Source: Mycobacterium gallinarum (GTDB lineage: Bacteria; Actinomycetota; Actinomycetes; Mycobacteriales; Mycobacteriaceae). From it: a stretch of 64,000 nt of DNA. Both the position numbers and the translations under genes were made by a program. The notes beneath the pieces were generated by a model, which did not search any database, was not told the DNA's origin, and saw nothing but the letters and a program-made list of their open reading frames with translations. Below are positions 54,563-64,000 of this stretch, in pieces. The stretch's first letter is position 1; the number at the start of each line of letters is the position of its first letter. The stretch covers positions 992,001-1,056,000 of the forward strand of contig NZ_AP022601.1 of NCBI RefSeq assembly GCF_010726765.1. The letters are read 5' to 3'.

Positions 54563-55996
54563 CTAGCCGGTGAAGGCCATGACGTGCTTGATGCGCGTGT
54601 AGTCCTCGAAGCCGTACATCGACAGGTCCTTGCCGTGGCCCGACGACTTGTACCCGCCGTGCGGCATCTCGGCGACCAGCGGGATATGCGTGTTGATCCA
54701 CACGCATCCGAAGTCCAGCGCCGCGGATACCCGCAGTGCTCGCGACACGTCCTTCGTCCACACCGATGACGCCAGGCCGTATTCGGTTCCGTTGGCCCAC
54801 GCGATCGCCTCGTCCTCGTCGGAGAACGACTGCACCGTGATCACCGGGCCGAAGATCTCCTGCTGCACCAGTCGGTCGTCCTGGCGAAGGCCGCCGATGA
54901 CCGTCGGCGCGACGTAGAATCCCTTGTCGCCCTGGCGTTCTCCACCCGCGGCCACATTCGCGTGCGACGGCACATCGGTGAAGAACGACAGCACCCGCTC
55001 CATCTGGTTGACGTTGTTGACCGGCGGCACCCACGCGTCCTCGTCGTCGGAGGCCTTTCCGAACGTCGTCGTGGCGCCGCGCGCCTGCTCGGCGAGCGCA
55101 TCGGTCAGGTCCGACGCCACCTTGGACGTCGCGAGCACGCGGGTTGCCGCCGTGCAGTCCTGGCCCGCGTTGAAGTATCCGGCCGTCGCGATTCCCTCTG
55201 CGGCGCTGGCGATGTCGCTGTCATCGAACACGATCACCGGCGCCTTGCCGCCCAGCTCCAGGTGCGTGCGCTTCAAGTGCCCGCCCGCACTCACGGCGAC
55301 CGCGCGGCCCGCGGCCACCGAGCCCGTGATCGACACCATCTCGGGCGTCGGATGCGCAACCACCGCAGCACCGGTGTTCCGGTCGCCGCACACGACGTTC
55401 AGCACACCCGGCGGGAAGTGCTTGGCCGCGATCTCGGCGAGCATGACGGTTGTGACGGGGGTGGTGTCGCTGGGTTTGATGACGACCGTGTTGCCCGCGG
55501 CGATGGCCGGACAGAACTTCCAGATCGCCATCATCATGGGGTAGTTCCACGGTGATACCTGGCCGATCACACCGACCGGCTCGCGACGAATCCACGACGT
55601 GTGGTTCTCCATGTACTCGCCGGCGGACTTGCCCTCCAACATCCGTGCCGCACCGGCGAAGAAGCGAATCTGGTCGACCATCGGCGGAATCTCTTCGGCC
55701 GTGGTGACATGGTTCGGCTTCCCCGTGTTACGGCCCTCGGCCTCCACGAGTGCCTGGGCGTTGCGCTCGACGTCGTCAGCGAAATCGAGCAGCGCTTTCT
55801 GGCGGTTGGACGGTGTCGTGCGCTTCCAGTCCTTGAATGCCTTCGACGCAGCGGCATACGCGTTGTCGATGTCGGCCTCGTTGCAGATGGGCGCGGTGGC
55901 GTACTCCTCGCCGGTGCTCGGATCGACCAGCGGCATCGTGGCGCCGCTGACGGAGTCGACGAGTTCGCCGCCGATGAAATTCTGGACCTTGGTCAC
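54563..55996 (-). CDS. gamma-aminobutyraldehyde/succinate-semialdehyde-type aldehyde dehydrogenase
   Basis: 477 aa from GTG 55996 ([14 protein letters not shown]). [34 protein letters not shown] (general base Glu), [12 protein letters not shown] (nucleophile Cys), [12 protein letters not shown]: a complete NAD-dependent ALDH of the gamma-aminobutyraldehyde/betaine class. It follows gabT by 19 bp, so it is co-expressed and probably oxidises an aldehyde from polyamine or GABA breakdown to feed the TCA cycle. Confidence 0.92.
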   Translation of the reverse strand: MTKVQNFIGGELVDSVSGATMPLVDPSTGEEYATAPICNEADIDNAYAAASKAFKDWKRTTPSNRQKALLDFADDVERNAQALVEAEGRNTGKPNHVTTAEEIPPMVDQIRFFAGAARMLEGKSAGEYMENHTSWIRREPVGVIGQVSPWNYPMMMAIWKFCPAIAAGNTVVIKPSDTTPVTTVMLAEIAAKHFPPGVLNVVCGDRNTGAAVVAHPTPEMVSITGSVAAGRAVAVSAGGHLKRTHLELGGKAPVIVFDDSDIASAAEGIATAGYFNAGQDCTAATRVLATSKVASDLTDALAEQARGATTTFGKASDDEDAWVPPVNNVNQMERVLSFFTDVPSHANVAAGGERQGDKGFYVAPTVIGGLRQDDRLVQQEIFGPVITVQSFSDEDEAIAWANGTEYGLASSVWTKDVSRALRVSAALDFGCVWINTHIPLVAEMPHGGYKSSGHGKDLSMYGFEDYTRIKHVMAFTG

Positions 55997-56015
55997 AGCG
56001 TGAACTTCCTTTCGG

Positions 56016-57356
56016 TTAAAGATCTTTGAGGACAAGGGCGAGGACGTCGAGACCTTCGTTGAGTAGGTCGTCGCTGATGGTCAATGGAGGCAGGAACCGC
56101 AGGACATTTCCGAATGTGCCGCAGGACAACACGATCACGCCCGCGGCGTGGCAGCCGCCGCACAGCGCTTTGGTCAGATCGGCGTCGGGCTCGGTGGTGC
56201 CGGACTTCACCAGCTCCATCGCGATCATGGCGCCGCGGCCCCGGACGTCGCCGATTCGGTCGTCCTCGGCCTGCAGTCGCCCGAGCCGGTCCTTCATCAG
56301 CGCCTCGATCTGCTGCGCCCGCTCAACGAGCCCGTCGGCCTCGATGGTCTCAATGGTCGCCAGCGCCGCCGCGCACGCGACCGGATTTCCGCCGTAGGTG
56401 CCGCCGAGCCCACTGACGTGGGGTGCGTCCATGATTTCGGCGCGTCCGGTCACCGCGGACAGCGGCATGCCGTCGGCGATGCCCTTGGCGGTAACGATGA
56501 GATCGGGTTCGATGCCTTCGTGTTCGCACGCGAACATGGCCCCGGTGCGGGCGAACCCGGTCTGCACCTCGTCGGCGATGAACACGACGTTGTTCTTCCG
56601 ACACCAATCCAGCAGCGCGGGCAGGAAGCCGTCGGCGGGCACGATGAACCCGCCCTCACCCTGGATGGGTTCGATGATGACCGCGGCCAGGTTGTCGGCA
56701 CCGACTTGCTTGTCCATCACGGTGATGGCGCGCTTGGCCGCAAGCTCACCGTCGGTGGCCATTTCCTTGCCGAATTCCGCGTCGCGGAACGGATACGACA
56801 GCGGTGCTCGGTAGATCTCCGGCGCGAACGGGCCAAAGCCGTGCTTGTAGGGCATCGACTTCGCGGTCAACGCCATGGTCAGGTTGGTCCGCCCGTGATA
56901 CGCGTGGTCGAACGACACCACCGCCGATTTCCGGGTGTAGGTTCGCGCGACCTTGATCGCGTTCTCCACCGCTTCGGAGCCCGAGTTGAACAGTGCCGAC
57001 CGCTTGTCTCCGCTGCCGGGCGTGAGCCGGTTGAGTTGCTCGGCGACCGCGACGTATCCCTCGTATGGCGTGATCATGAAACATGTGTGGGTGAATCTCG
57101 CGGCCTGATCCTGCACTGCCGCCACGACGGCCGGCGACGAGTTTCCAATGGTGGTCACCGCGATGCCCGACCCCAGATCGATGAGTCGATTGCCGTCGAC
57201 ATCCTCGACGATGCCGCCGAATGCGCGCGACGCGTACACGGGCATCGTGTTGCCTACCGCCCGGGACACCGCGGCGGCCTTCCTGTCGATCAGCGCTTGT
57301 GAAAGCGGGCCGGGTATCTCGGTGGCGAGATATCGGCTCTGCTCGACGGTACTCAA
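56016..57356 (-). CDS. gabT: 4-aminobutyrate aminotransferase
   Basis: 446 aa from TTG 57356, chosen because AGGAGG lies 6 nt upstream. Class III PLP aminotransferase: [62 protein letters not shown], and [20 protein letters not shown] with the PLP lysine. Transfers the GABA amino group to 2-oxoglutarate giving succinate semialdehyde. Operon with the ALDH downstream. Position next to yajC-secDF matches Rv2589. Confidence 0.95.
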   Translation of the reverse strand: MSTVEQSRYLATEIPGPLSQALIDRKAAAVSRAVGNTMPVYASRAFGGIVEDVDGNRLIDLGSGIAVTTIGNSSPAVVAAVQDQAARFTHTCFMITPYEGYVAVAEQLNRLTPGSGDKRSALFNSGSEAVENAIKVARTYTRKSAVVSFDHAYHGRTNLTMALTAKSMPYKHGFGPFAPEIYRAPLSYPFRDAEFGKEMATDGELAAKRAITVMDKQVGADNLAAVIIEPIQGEGGFIVPADGFLPALLDWCRKNNVVFIADEVQTGFARTGAMFACEHEGIEPDLIVTAKGIADGMPLSAVTGRAEIMDAPHVSGLGGTYGGNPVACAAALATIETIEADGLVERAQQIEALMKDRLGRLQAEDDRIGDVRGRGAMIAMELVKSGTTEPDADLTKALCGGCHAAGVIVLSCGTFGNVLRFLPPLTISDDLLNEGLDVLALVLKDL

Positions 57357-57501
57357 ATCCGCCTCCTGACGTAGATTCGGCGCACGACGCGCCGCGGTTC
57401 GAGCCTAGTCGGGAGCGCACCGATCCGATTGAAAACTCTGGGAGCTTCTAGCGGAATCGTCGGTCATCACTGATCGGGGCAACGGATTTCGTCGCCATCG
57501 C

Positions 57502-57915
57502 TCAGTCGCGGTCGTGATGGCACACCGCTTCGAGCATCAGCCCCCAGGGGTCGAGCCAGAACGTCGCGAAATAGGGCGGGGGATACTGCGGAAACACCTG
57601 CGGCCGGTGCAGGACCTCGCCGCCGAATCGTGGGATCAACGTCGCGGCGACGAGTTCGTGAACGTCGCGCACCAGGGATCGGGATCGCATCATGAAAGCC
57701 AGATGCTGAAGGCCGGTCCGGTGCCGCGAGTATCGCGAGGTCTCGGCCGACGGATAGAAGAACAGATATGTGCCCGGCTCGCCGCCCGCGGGACGATAGG
57801 CGAACTCGTCGGATGCCGTGAGGAACTCGTCGAATCCCAGCAGCGGCATGACCGCGTCGTAGTAGGTCTTGGCGGCGCCGAGATCGGGAACATTGATGCC
57901 GAGGTGCCCGAGCAC
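57502..57915 (-). CDS. VOC (glyoxalase/bleomycin resistance) protein
   Basis: 137 aa. LGHLGINVPDLGAAKTYYDA, then TGLQHLAFMMRSR and FWLDPWGLMLEAVCH: two beta-alpha-beta-beta-beta units with metal-site His (6 and about 70) and Glu (about 131). Small single-domain VOC enzyme; substrate unknown. Stand-alone gene, with a 140-bp gap to divergent yajC. Confidence 0.85.
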   Translation of the reverse strand: MLGHLGINVPDLGAAKTYYDAVMPLLGFDEFLTASDEFAYRPAGGEPGTYLFFYPSAETSRYSRHRTGLQHLAFMMRSRSLVRDVHELVAATLIPRFGGEVLHRPQVFPQYPPPYFATFWLDPWGLMLEAVCHHDRD

Positions 57916-58054
57916 TACAGGACGCTAACACTGCGCCGGGGCGACGGGGGCCTCGGTCATCTGCGGCCGCAATGGCACACTGGTCACTGACGAAGCGCCT
58001 GACCTGCCGGTCTGCGCTGTGACACCGAGACCGATACGAAAGACAGTTGCTGCC

Positions 58055-58387
58055 ATGGATCTGGTCATCTTCCTGCCGCTCATCATCATCATGGGTGCGT
58101 TCATGTTCTTCGCGTCGCGCCGCCAGAAGAAGGCGATGCAGGCGACCATCGATCTGCACGAATCGCTGCAGATCGGGGATCGCATCCACACCACGTCCGG
58201 CTTGGAAGGCACGATCACCGGAATTCACGACGACTCCATCGACCTGGAGATCGCTCCCGGCGTGGTCACGACATGGATGAAGCTGGCCGTGCGCGACAAG
58301 ATCACCGATGATGACGATTTCGAGGACGTCGAAGACGAGGAATCGACGGCGACCGAAATCACCGAAAGCCCGAACACCAAGGACTGA
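58055..58387 (+). CDS. yajC: preprotein translocase subunit YajC
   Basis: 110 aa from ATG 58055. N-terminal membrane helix (LVIFLPLIIIMGAFMFFAS), RRQKKAMQ basic anchor, then LQIGDRIHTTSGLEGTITGI and a soluble beta domain ending in an acidic tail. Accessory of SecDF in the inner membrane. Precedes secD by 72 bp. Confidence 0.93.
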   Translation: MDLVIFLPLIIIMGAFMFFASRRQKKAMQATIDLHESLQIGDRIHTTSGLEGTITGIHDDSIDLEIAPGVVTTWMKLAVRDKITDDDDFEDVEDEESTATEITESPNTKD

Positions 58388-58459
58388 GGGCTGACTACTC
58401 AGCCTGAGCACGTACCCTTTGCGGTGCTGACGAACTGATCTCGAGGAGACCCTAGAAAC

Positions 58460-60280
58460 GTGGCATCGCCTTCGACGCCGGTGCACCCTGCCCGCTACCT
58501 TGCGCTCTTTCTGGTACTGCTGGTCGGCGCATACCTGCTGGTGTTCCTGACGGGGGACAAGAAGGCCGAGCCGAAGCTCGGCATCGATCTGCAGGGCGGC
58601 ACCCGTGTAACGCTCACCGCTCGCACGCCGGACGGCTCCCGTCCCACCCGTGACGCCCTCAACCAGGCACAGACGATCATCAACGATCGCGTCAACGGTC
58701 TGGGTGTGTCGGGGTCCGAAGTCATCATCGACGGCGACAACCTCGTCATCACCGTTCCGGGTAACGAGAGCAGCGAGGCCCGCAACCTCGGCCAGACGGC
58801 ACGGCTGTACATCCGGCCGGTGATTCACGCGATGCCGTCCGCCGCGGCACAGCCACAGCAGCCGCCCACCGAGGAACCACAGGGAACCCCTCCGGGTGCA
58901 CCCGGCGCACCAGGAGCCATCCCCGGACTACCTGGCGCTCCAGGGGCGCCAGGTGCGCCGGGCGCCCAGGTGCTTCCCCCGGGCGCGGGCGAGCAGCCGG
59001 CAGCACCGCCCGCCCAGTCGCCCGCGCCGCAACCGCGTCCGTACCCGGTGGAGCCGCCGGCCCAGCCCGCACCCGAGCCGCCAGCGCCGCCGCAACCGAC
59101 GCCACCGCCGGGACAGGAGCCGGCACCGGCTCCCGGGACGCAGGCGCCCGCGCCGCCACCTGACGACGTCCCGCTTTCGCAGCGCATCGCCGACGAGAAG
59201 GAACTGCGCCAGAGCAGCGATCAGCAGATCCAGATCCTGGCGCTGCAGTTCCAGGCCACCCGCTGCGGCGAGGACGATGTGCTGGCCGGTAACGACGATC
59301 CGAACCTGCCGCTGGTCACGTGCTCGCAGGACGGCAACGAGGTCTACCTGCTGGACAAGTCGATCATCAGCGGTGAGCAGATCGAGAACGCGAGCTCGGG
59401 CTTCGACCAGCAGCAAGGCATCTACCTCGTCGACGTCCAGTTCAAGGGCGACGCCACCAAGATCTGGGCGGACTTCACCGCCGCCAACGTCGGCACCCAG
59501 ACCGCGTTCGTGCTGGACTCCCAGGTGGTCAGTGCCCCCGAGATTCGCGAGCCGATTCCCGGCGGTCGTACCCAGATCAGCGGTCAGTTCACCGAGCAGA
59601 CGGCGCGTGAGCTCGCCAACGTGCTGAAGTACGGTTCGCTGCCGCTGTCGTTCGAGTCGTCGGAGGCTGAAACCGTTTCCGCGACCTTGGGTTTGACGTC
59701 GCTGCGGGCGGGCTTGATCGCGGGAGCGGTCGGTCTGGCCCTGGTGCTGCTCTATTCGCTCCTCTACTACCGGGTGTTGGGCGTGCTGATCGCGCTGTCG
59801 CTGGTCGCTTCGGGCGCAATGGTCTACGCGATCCTCGTGCTCCTCGGCAGATACATCGGATACACGCTCGACCTGGCCGGTATCGCGGGTTTGATCATCG
59901 GTATAGGTATGACGGCAGACTCGTTCGTGGTGTTCTTCGAACGCATCAAAGACGAGATACGCGACGGTCGCTCGTTCCGTTCGGCGGTGCCCCGTGGTTG
60001 GAACAGAGCGCGTAAGACGATTCTGTCCGGCAACGCGGTCACGTTCCTGGCTGCCGCCGTCCTGTATGTGCTGGCGGTCGGCCAAGTGAAGGGGTTCGCG
60101 TTTACCTTGGGCCTGACGACCATCCTCGACGTGGTGGTGGTGTTCCTGGTGACGTGGCCGATCGTCTACATCGCGTCGAAGTCGCCGACCATGGCGAAGC
60201 CGAAGCTCAACGGTCTCGGCGCGGTGCAGCAGATCGCCCGCGAACGCCGCGCGGCCGCACACGTGACGGGACGGGGGTAG
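58460..60280 (+). CDS. secD: protein translocase subunit SecD
   Basis: 606 aa from GTG 58460. First membrane helix about 12-32, [15 protein letters not shown] (P1 head), and six membrane helices in total, with [20 protein letters not shown] (proton-relay D in TM4 region). Between about residues 130 and 240 lies a Pro/Gly/Ala-rich insertion: [20 protein letters not shown] then a PAP/PPA run, about 105 residues, in the periplasmic domain. Actinobacterial SecDs have such inserts. With SecF uses the proton gradient to drive protein export. Confidence 0.95.
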   Translation: MASPSTPVHPARYLALFLVLLVGAYLLVFLTGDKKAEPKLGIDLQGGTRVTLTARTPDGSRPTRDALNQAQTIINDRVNGLGVSGSEVIIDGDNLVITVPGNESSEARNLGQTARLYIRPVIHAMPSAAAQPQQPPTEEPQGTPPGAPGAPGAIPGLPGAPGAPGAPGAQVLPPGAGEQPAAPPAQSPAPQPRPYPVEPPAQPAPEPPAPPQPTPPPGQEPAPAPGTQAPAPPPDDVPLSQRIADEKELRQSSDQQIQILALQFQATRCGEDDVLAGNDDPNLPLVTCSQDGNEVYLLDKSIISGEQIENASSGFDQQQGIYLVDVQFKGDATKIWADFTAANVGTQTAFVLDSQVVSAPEIREPIPGGRTQISGQFTEQTARELANVLKYGSLPLSFESSEAETVSATLGLTSLRAGLIAGAVGLALVLLYSLLYYRVLGVLIALSLVASGAMVYAILVLLGRYIGYTLDLAGIAGLIIGIGMTADSFVVFFERIKDEIRDGRSFRSAVPRGWNRARKTILSGNAVTFLAAAVLYVLAVGQVKGFAFTLGLTTILDVVVVFLVTWPIVYIASKSPTMAKPKLNGLGAVQQIARERRAAAHVTGRG

Positions 60281-60284
60281 CGAC

Positions 60285-61562
60285 ATGGCCGCCAGGCATA
60301 AAGACAAAGACGTCGACGACGTGTTGACCGAAGCCGTCGAGGCGCCCGACCTCGAGAGCGAGACGCCGCGACACGGGTTCTTCACCCGGCTCTACACCGG
60401 CACCGGCGCATTCGAGGTCGTCGGCAAGCGCAAGCTGTGGTTCACGATCAGCGGATTGATCGTCGCCGTGTGCGTCCTGAGCATGGTGATCCGCGGCTTC
60501 ACCTTCGGCATCGACTTCGAGGGTGGCACGAAGGTGTCCATGCCGGCGCAGACCGCCAGCGGCACCGCCACCACCCAGCAGGTCGAGGACGTCTTCAACG
60601 AAGCGTTGGGCAAGCCAGCCGACGCCGTGGTGATCGTCGGCAGCGGCGATTCGGCCACCGTGCAGATTCGCTCGGAGACGCTGGACAACGAAGAGATCGA
60701 GAAGCTGCGCACCGCGTTGTTCGACGCGTTCCAGCCGCGCGGCCCCGACGGCCAGCCGGACAAGAACGCCATCAGCGACTCCGCGGTGTCGGAGACCTGG
60801 GGCGGTCAGATCACCGAGAAGGCGCTCATCGCCCTCGTCGTGTTCCTCGCGCTGGCCGCCGTCTACATCACCGTGCGATACGAGCGCTACATGGCCGTCG
60901 CCGCGTTGGCAACGCTGGTGTTCGACCTGGTCGTCACCGCCGGCATCTATTCCATCGTCGGATTCGAGGTCACGCCCGCGACGGTCATCGGGCTGCTGAC
61001 CATTCTCGGTTTCTCGCTCTACGACACCGTGATCGTGTTCGACAAGGTCGAGGAGAACACCCACGGATTCGAGCACACCACCCGCCGGACGTTCGCGGAG
61101 CACGCCAACCTGGCGGTCAACCAAACCTTCATGCGGTCGATCAACACCAGCGTGATCTCGGTGCTGCCGATTCTGGCGCTGATGGTGATCGCGGTCTGGC
61201 TGCTGGGCGTCGGCACCCTGATGGACCTGGCGCTCGTCCAGCTGGTCGGTGTGATCGTCGGTACGTATTCGTCGATCTATTTCGCCACGCCGCTGCTCGT
61301 GACGCTGCGGGAGCGCACCACGCTGGTGCGCAACCACACCCGCCGGGTGCTGAACCGCCGCAAGGGAAGTGCCGCGAAACTTTCGGACTCCGGCGAGGAC
61401 GTCGTCGAGGAGAGTGCGGCGCCGACGAAGTCGGCTGTGTCGTCGCAGGCGACGAGCACCACTCCGCCACCGGACAAGCCGGCGCCCGGCGCGCGGCCGG
61501 TTCGGCCGACGGGCAGCCGAGCCGGACGACCGTCGGGTAAGCGCGACGCCCGGCGGCGGTAG
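60285..61562 (+). CDS. secF: protein translocase subunit SecF
   Basis: 425 aa, ATG 60285. Six membrane helices with ISGLIVAVCVLSMVIRGFTF, GIDFEGGTKVSMPA (head), TVIGLLTILGFSLYDTVIVF and DKVEEN (SecF signature). The C-terminal 80 residues are a disordered basic/Pro tail. 4 bp after secD; encoded with YajC-SecD as one complex. Confidence 0.96.
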   Translation: MAARHKDKDVDDVLTEAVEAPDLESETPRHGFFTRLYTGTGAFEVVGKRKLWFTISGLIVAVCVLSMVIRGFTFGIDFEGGTKVSMPAQTASGTATTQQVEDVFNEALGKPADAVVIVGSGDSATVQIRSETLDNEEIEKLRTALFDAFQPRGPDGQPDKNAISDSAVSETWGGQITEKALIALVVFLALAAVYITVRYERYMAVAALATLVFDLVVTAGIYSIVGFEVTPATVIGLLTILGFSLYDTVIVFDKVEENTHGFEHTTRRTFAEHANLAVNQTFMRSINTSVISVLPILALMVIAVWLLGVGTLMDLALVQLVGVIVGTYSSIYFATPLLVTLRERTTLVRNHTRRVLNRRKGSAAKLSDSGEDVVEESAAPTKSAVSSQATSTTPPPDKPAPGARPVRPTGSRAGRPSGKRDARRR

Positions 61563-61567
61563 CCGAG

Positions 61568-63220
61568 ATGATCGCATGGAGCCGGCGCGTGGCTGCTCTG
61601 GTGGCCGCACTGACGGTCGGCGCTGCGGGCCTGTCGGCGTGTTCGCGTGGCCCGGCCGCCAGCATCGACTTCGCGGTGGACGGCATGCTGACGACCTACA
61701 ACACCAATACGGTGGCCGGTGCGGCATCCGGTGGTCCGCAGGCGTTCGCGCGGGTCCTGACGGGTTTCAACTACCACGGTCCTGACGGCCAGATCGTCGG
61801 CGATCACGACTTCGGCAAGATCTCGGTCGTCGGCCGCGCGCCGTTGATCCTCGACTACGAGATCAACGCCGCCGCGGTGTACTCCGACGGCAAGCCGATC
61901 ACGTGCGACGACATGGTGCTGGCGTGGGCGTCACAGTCGGGACGGTTTCCCGGGTTCGATGCCGCCAGCCGTGCCGGGTACACCGACATCGCGTCCGTCG
62001 ACTGCGCTCCGGGCCAGAAGAAGGCGCGGGTTTCCTTCGCACAGGACCGCGCGTTCGTCGACTATGGCCAGCTGTTCGCCGCGACGTCGATGATGCCGTC
62101 GCACGTGCTCGCCGATGAGCTGGGGCTGCCCGACGGCGGCGTCACCACCGCGATCACGAACAACGACGCGCCGGCGGTCGACCGAATTGCCAAGGCGTGG
62201 AACACCACCTGGAACCTGACGCCGGATATCGACATCAAGAAGTTCCCGTCCTCGGGGCCGTACAAGCTCGATTCGGTGACCGACGAAGGCGCCGTCGCGC
62301 TCGTCGCCAACGACAAGTGGTGGGGGGCCGCGCCGGTCACGTCCAGGATCACCGTGTGGCCACGTGGCGCCGACATCCAGGACCGCATCAACCAGGGCGC
62401 CTACGACGTCGTCGACGTGGCGGCTGGTTCGTCGGGCACGCTGAACCTGCCCGACGATTACGTGAGGACCGACGCCCCGTCCGCGGGCATCGAACAGCTC
62501 ATCTTCGCCCCCCAGGGCCCGATGTCGCAGCCGCCGGAGCGGCGCGCGCTCGCACACTGCACTCCGCGCGACATCATTGCCCGCAACGCCCAGGTTCCCA
62601 TTGCGAACGCGCGGCTGAACCCCGTCACCGAGGACGCGTACAGCGCCGCCGAAAGCGCCGTCGAGGGCGGCAGGTTCACCGTCGCCAATCCCGAGGCGGC
62701 GCGGGCCGCGATCAACGGACGGCCCTTGACCGTCCGCATCGGATACCAGAGCCCCAACGCCCGGCTCGCCGCAACGGTCGGCACCATCGCCAAGGCGTGC
62801 GCGCCTGCGGGCATCACGGTGCAGGATGTCGCCACCAACGAAACGGGCCCGCTCACTTTGCGCAACAACGAGATCGACGTCCTGCTCGCCAGCACGGGTG
62901 GCGCGGCGGGCAGCGGATCGTCGGGGTCCAACGCCATGGACGCCTACGATCTGCATTCGGCCAACGGCAACAATCTGTCCCGCTATTCCAACGAGCGCGT
63001 CGACGGCATCATCGCGGCGCTCGCGGTGACGTCGGACCCCAAGGAGCTGTCCCGGCTGCTCGGGGAAGGCGGATCGATCCTCTGGACTGACATGCCGACC
63101 ATTCCGCTCTATCGTCAGCAGCGGACCGTACTCACGTCGAAAGACATGTACGCGGTAAGTAGCAGTCCTACTCGATGGGGCGCGGGATGGAACATGGATC
63201 GTTGGGCTCTGGGCGGGTGA
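61568..63220 (+). CDS. peptide ABC transporter substrate-binding lipoprotein (DppA/OppA-type)
   Basis: 550 aa, ATG 61568. Signal peptide and lipobox LSAC (Cys near 25), then SBP_bac_5 domain: [40 protein letters not shown]. Orthologue by position of Rv2585c. Binds peptides or another ligand outside the membrane; no permease genes are adjacent, so it works with a distant transporter or has a sensing role. GTG of apt overlaps its stop. Confidence 0.9.
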   Translation: MIAWSRRVAALVAALTVGAAGLSACSRGPAASIDFAVDGMLTTYNTNTVAGAASGGPQAFARVLTGFNYHGPDGQIVGDHDFGKISVVGRAPLILDYEINAAAVYSDGKPITCDDMVLAWASQSGRFPGFDAASRAGYTDIASVDCAPGQKKARVSFAQDRAFVDYGQLFAATSMMPSHVLADELGLPDGGVTTAITNNDAPAVDRIAKAWNTTWNLTPDIDIKKFPSSGPYKLDSVTDEGAVALVANDKWWGAAPVTSRITVWPRGADIQDRINQGAYDVVDVAAGSSGTLNLPDDYVRTDAPSAGIEQLIFAPQGPMSQPPERRALAHCTPRDIIARNAQVPIANARLNPVTEDAYSAAESAVEGGRFTVANPEAARAAINGRPLTVRIGYQSPNARLAATVGTIAKACAPAGITVQDVATNETGPLTLRNNEIDVLLASTGGAAGSGSSGSNAMDAYDLHSANGNNLSRYSNERVDGIIAALAVTSDPKELSRLLGEGGSILWTDMPTIPLYRQQRTVLTSKDMYAVSSSPTRWGAGWNMDRWALGG

Positions 63221-63747
63221 CGGATCAGGACATCTCGATGCTCGTCGCGTCGCTGATGAGGGAGGTGCCCGATTTTCCCGAGCCTGGTATCCAGTTCAAG
63301 GATCTGACCCCCCTGCTGGCCGACGCGCACGGCCTGGCCAAGGTCACCGACGCTCTGGCGGAGACCGCGGAGGGCGCCGACCTGGTGGCGGGTATCGACG
63401 CGCGCGGCTTCTTGCTGGGCGCCGCGGTCGCATTGCGGCTCGGGATCGGGGTCCTGGCGGTGCGTAAGGGCGGCAAGCTGCCACCGCCAGTGCACAGCGA
63501 GACCTACCAGCTGGAGTACGGCTCGGCGACGCTGGAGTTGCCTGCCGACGGCATTGACCTCGACGGGCGCAGGGTCGTCATCATCGACGACGTTCTCGCC
63601 ACCGGCGGCACGATGGCCGCGACGGAGAAGCTGCTTCGGCGCTGCGGTGCGATGGTCCCGGCCGCCGCCGTTGTGCTCGAACTTTCGGCGCTGAGCGGGC
63701 GTGAGGTGCTCGAACCGCTGCCTGTGACGTCGCTGCTGATGATCTGA
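63217..63747 (+). CDS. apt: adenine phosphoribosyltransferase
   Basis: 176 aa from GTG 63217 (GTGA overlap). [20 protein letters not shown], then [20 protein letters not shown], and the PRPP loop [16 protein letters not shown]. Makes AMP from adenine and PRPP. Placement between the DppA-like gene and relA is the standard mycobacterial order. Confidence 0.97.
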   Translation: MTDQDISMLVASLMREVPDFPEPGIQFKDLTPLLADAHGLAKVTDALAETAEGADLVAGIDARGFLLGAAVALRLGIGVLAVRKGGKLPPPVHSETYQLEYGSATLELPADGIDLDGRRVVIIDDVLATGGTMAATEKLLRRCGAMVPAAAVVLELSALSGREVLEPLPVTSLLMI

Positions 63748-63819
63748 GTCGTATTCTCGAAGTCTGAGCGTTTCGAAAACGCGCGATGACCGCGCGTGTT
63801 GAGCAGGCGGGAGGTGACC

Positions 63820-64000
63820 ATGGCTTCGGACGGAGAAGCTCCCGGCACGGGCCAGGCCGTGCAGTCGCCCCCGAATGCGCAGATGACCGAGACGCAGCCG
63901 ATGGAGATTCCCAAGGCGGATTCCGCGAAGGCGGCAACGAGTGCCTCGCGCCGGGTGCGGGCCCGACTGGCGCGCCGAATGACGGCACAGCGCAGCACCC
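63820..64000 (+). CDS. relA: bifunctional (p)ppGpp synthase/hydrolase, N-terminal fragment
   Basis: The frame is open from ATG 63820 (GGGAGG upstream) to the edge, 60 codons. After a Pro/Glu-rich start, TSASRRVRARLARRMTAQRS matches the conserved N-terminal stretch of mycobacterial Rel. The HD hydrolase and synthetase domains lie beyond the window. Follows apt, as in other mycobacteria. GTG 63814 is an alternative start. Confidence 0.9.
   Translation, partial: MASDGEAPGTGQAVQSPPNAQMTETQPMEIPKADSAKAATSASRRVRARLARRMTAQRST

Noticed and set aside
56148..57302. 384-aa plus-strand ORF opposite gabT
   Set aside because: Shadow of the third-position GC pattern of gabT; no recognisable domain and no ribosome site.

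Overview
The window is high-GC actinobacterial DNA with a clear mycobacterial gene order, most like a rapidly growing Mycolicibacterium. The right two thirds carries, in collinear order, thrS, an Ap4A-phosphorylase-type HIT gene, pgsA, patA, pimA, a Nudix gene, pdxS, tesB, pdxT, yebC, ruvCAB, a carboxylic acid reductase (fadD9-like), gabT, yajC, secD, secF, a DppA-like lipoprotein gene, apt and relA. This is the Rv2614c to Rv2583c neighbourhood of M. tuberculosis with some interpolated genes. Frequent GTG/TTG starts, ATGA-type overlaps and leaderless promoters (TANNNT about 7 nt before the start codon) fit the same group.

Positions 1-7126 are an accessory region. It holds the 5' 814 codons of a very large minus-strand Type ISP (LlaGI-like) restriction-modification enzyme that runs off the left edge. 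Upstream of it lies a predicted PD-(D/E)XK nuclease, followed by five small or medium genes of unknown function. It reads as a defence island abutting a tRNA integration hotspot.

Positions 7127-17153 are a complete 10.0-kb integrated element of the phiRv2 type. It is bounded by a 25-bp direct repeat whose right copy is the 3' end of an intact tRNA-Val(GAC). Inboard of each end is a 22-bp repeat that looks like integrase arm-type sites. The element carries a tyrosine integrase, an excisionase, a tightly overlapped early operon (zinc-ribbon protein, DUF2742, DUF3631 helicase-like ATPase, WhiB, small proteins), a scaffold-like protein, a major capsid protein without delta domain, a GT25-like glycosyltransferase, an HNH endonuclease, two packaging-position proteins, a HigBA-like toxin-antitoxin pair and a tandem-duplicated pair of small genes. 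I find no portal, large terminase, protease, tail or lysis gene, so I infer a helper-dependent phage satellite.

Positions 17130-25002 hold tRNA-Val, tRNA-Cys, tRNA-Gly and tRNA-Val(CAC), plus envelope and regulatory genes: lipoprotein, DUF3618/holin-X pair, Pro-rich secreted protein, L,D-transpeptidase, GAF-ANTAR regulator, DUF1990, aldo-keto reductase, thioesterase and a PGPGW membrane protein. Positions 25064-33982 are the phosphatidylinositol mannoside operon followed by pyridoxal phosphate synthesis. Positions 34034-41649 are interpolated catabolic and regulatory genes with strong palindromic operators. Positions 42189-44845 are the SOS-controlled ruvCAB cluster. Positions 44840-57915 hold car, a 1092-aa cyclase/ATPase/LuxR regulator bordered by a GGGGCCCC tandem repeat, a cytochrome P450 remnant, a MarR/hydrolase pair and a GABA catabolism operon. 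Positions 58055-64000 hold the Sec accessory operon leading into apt and relA.
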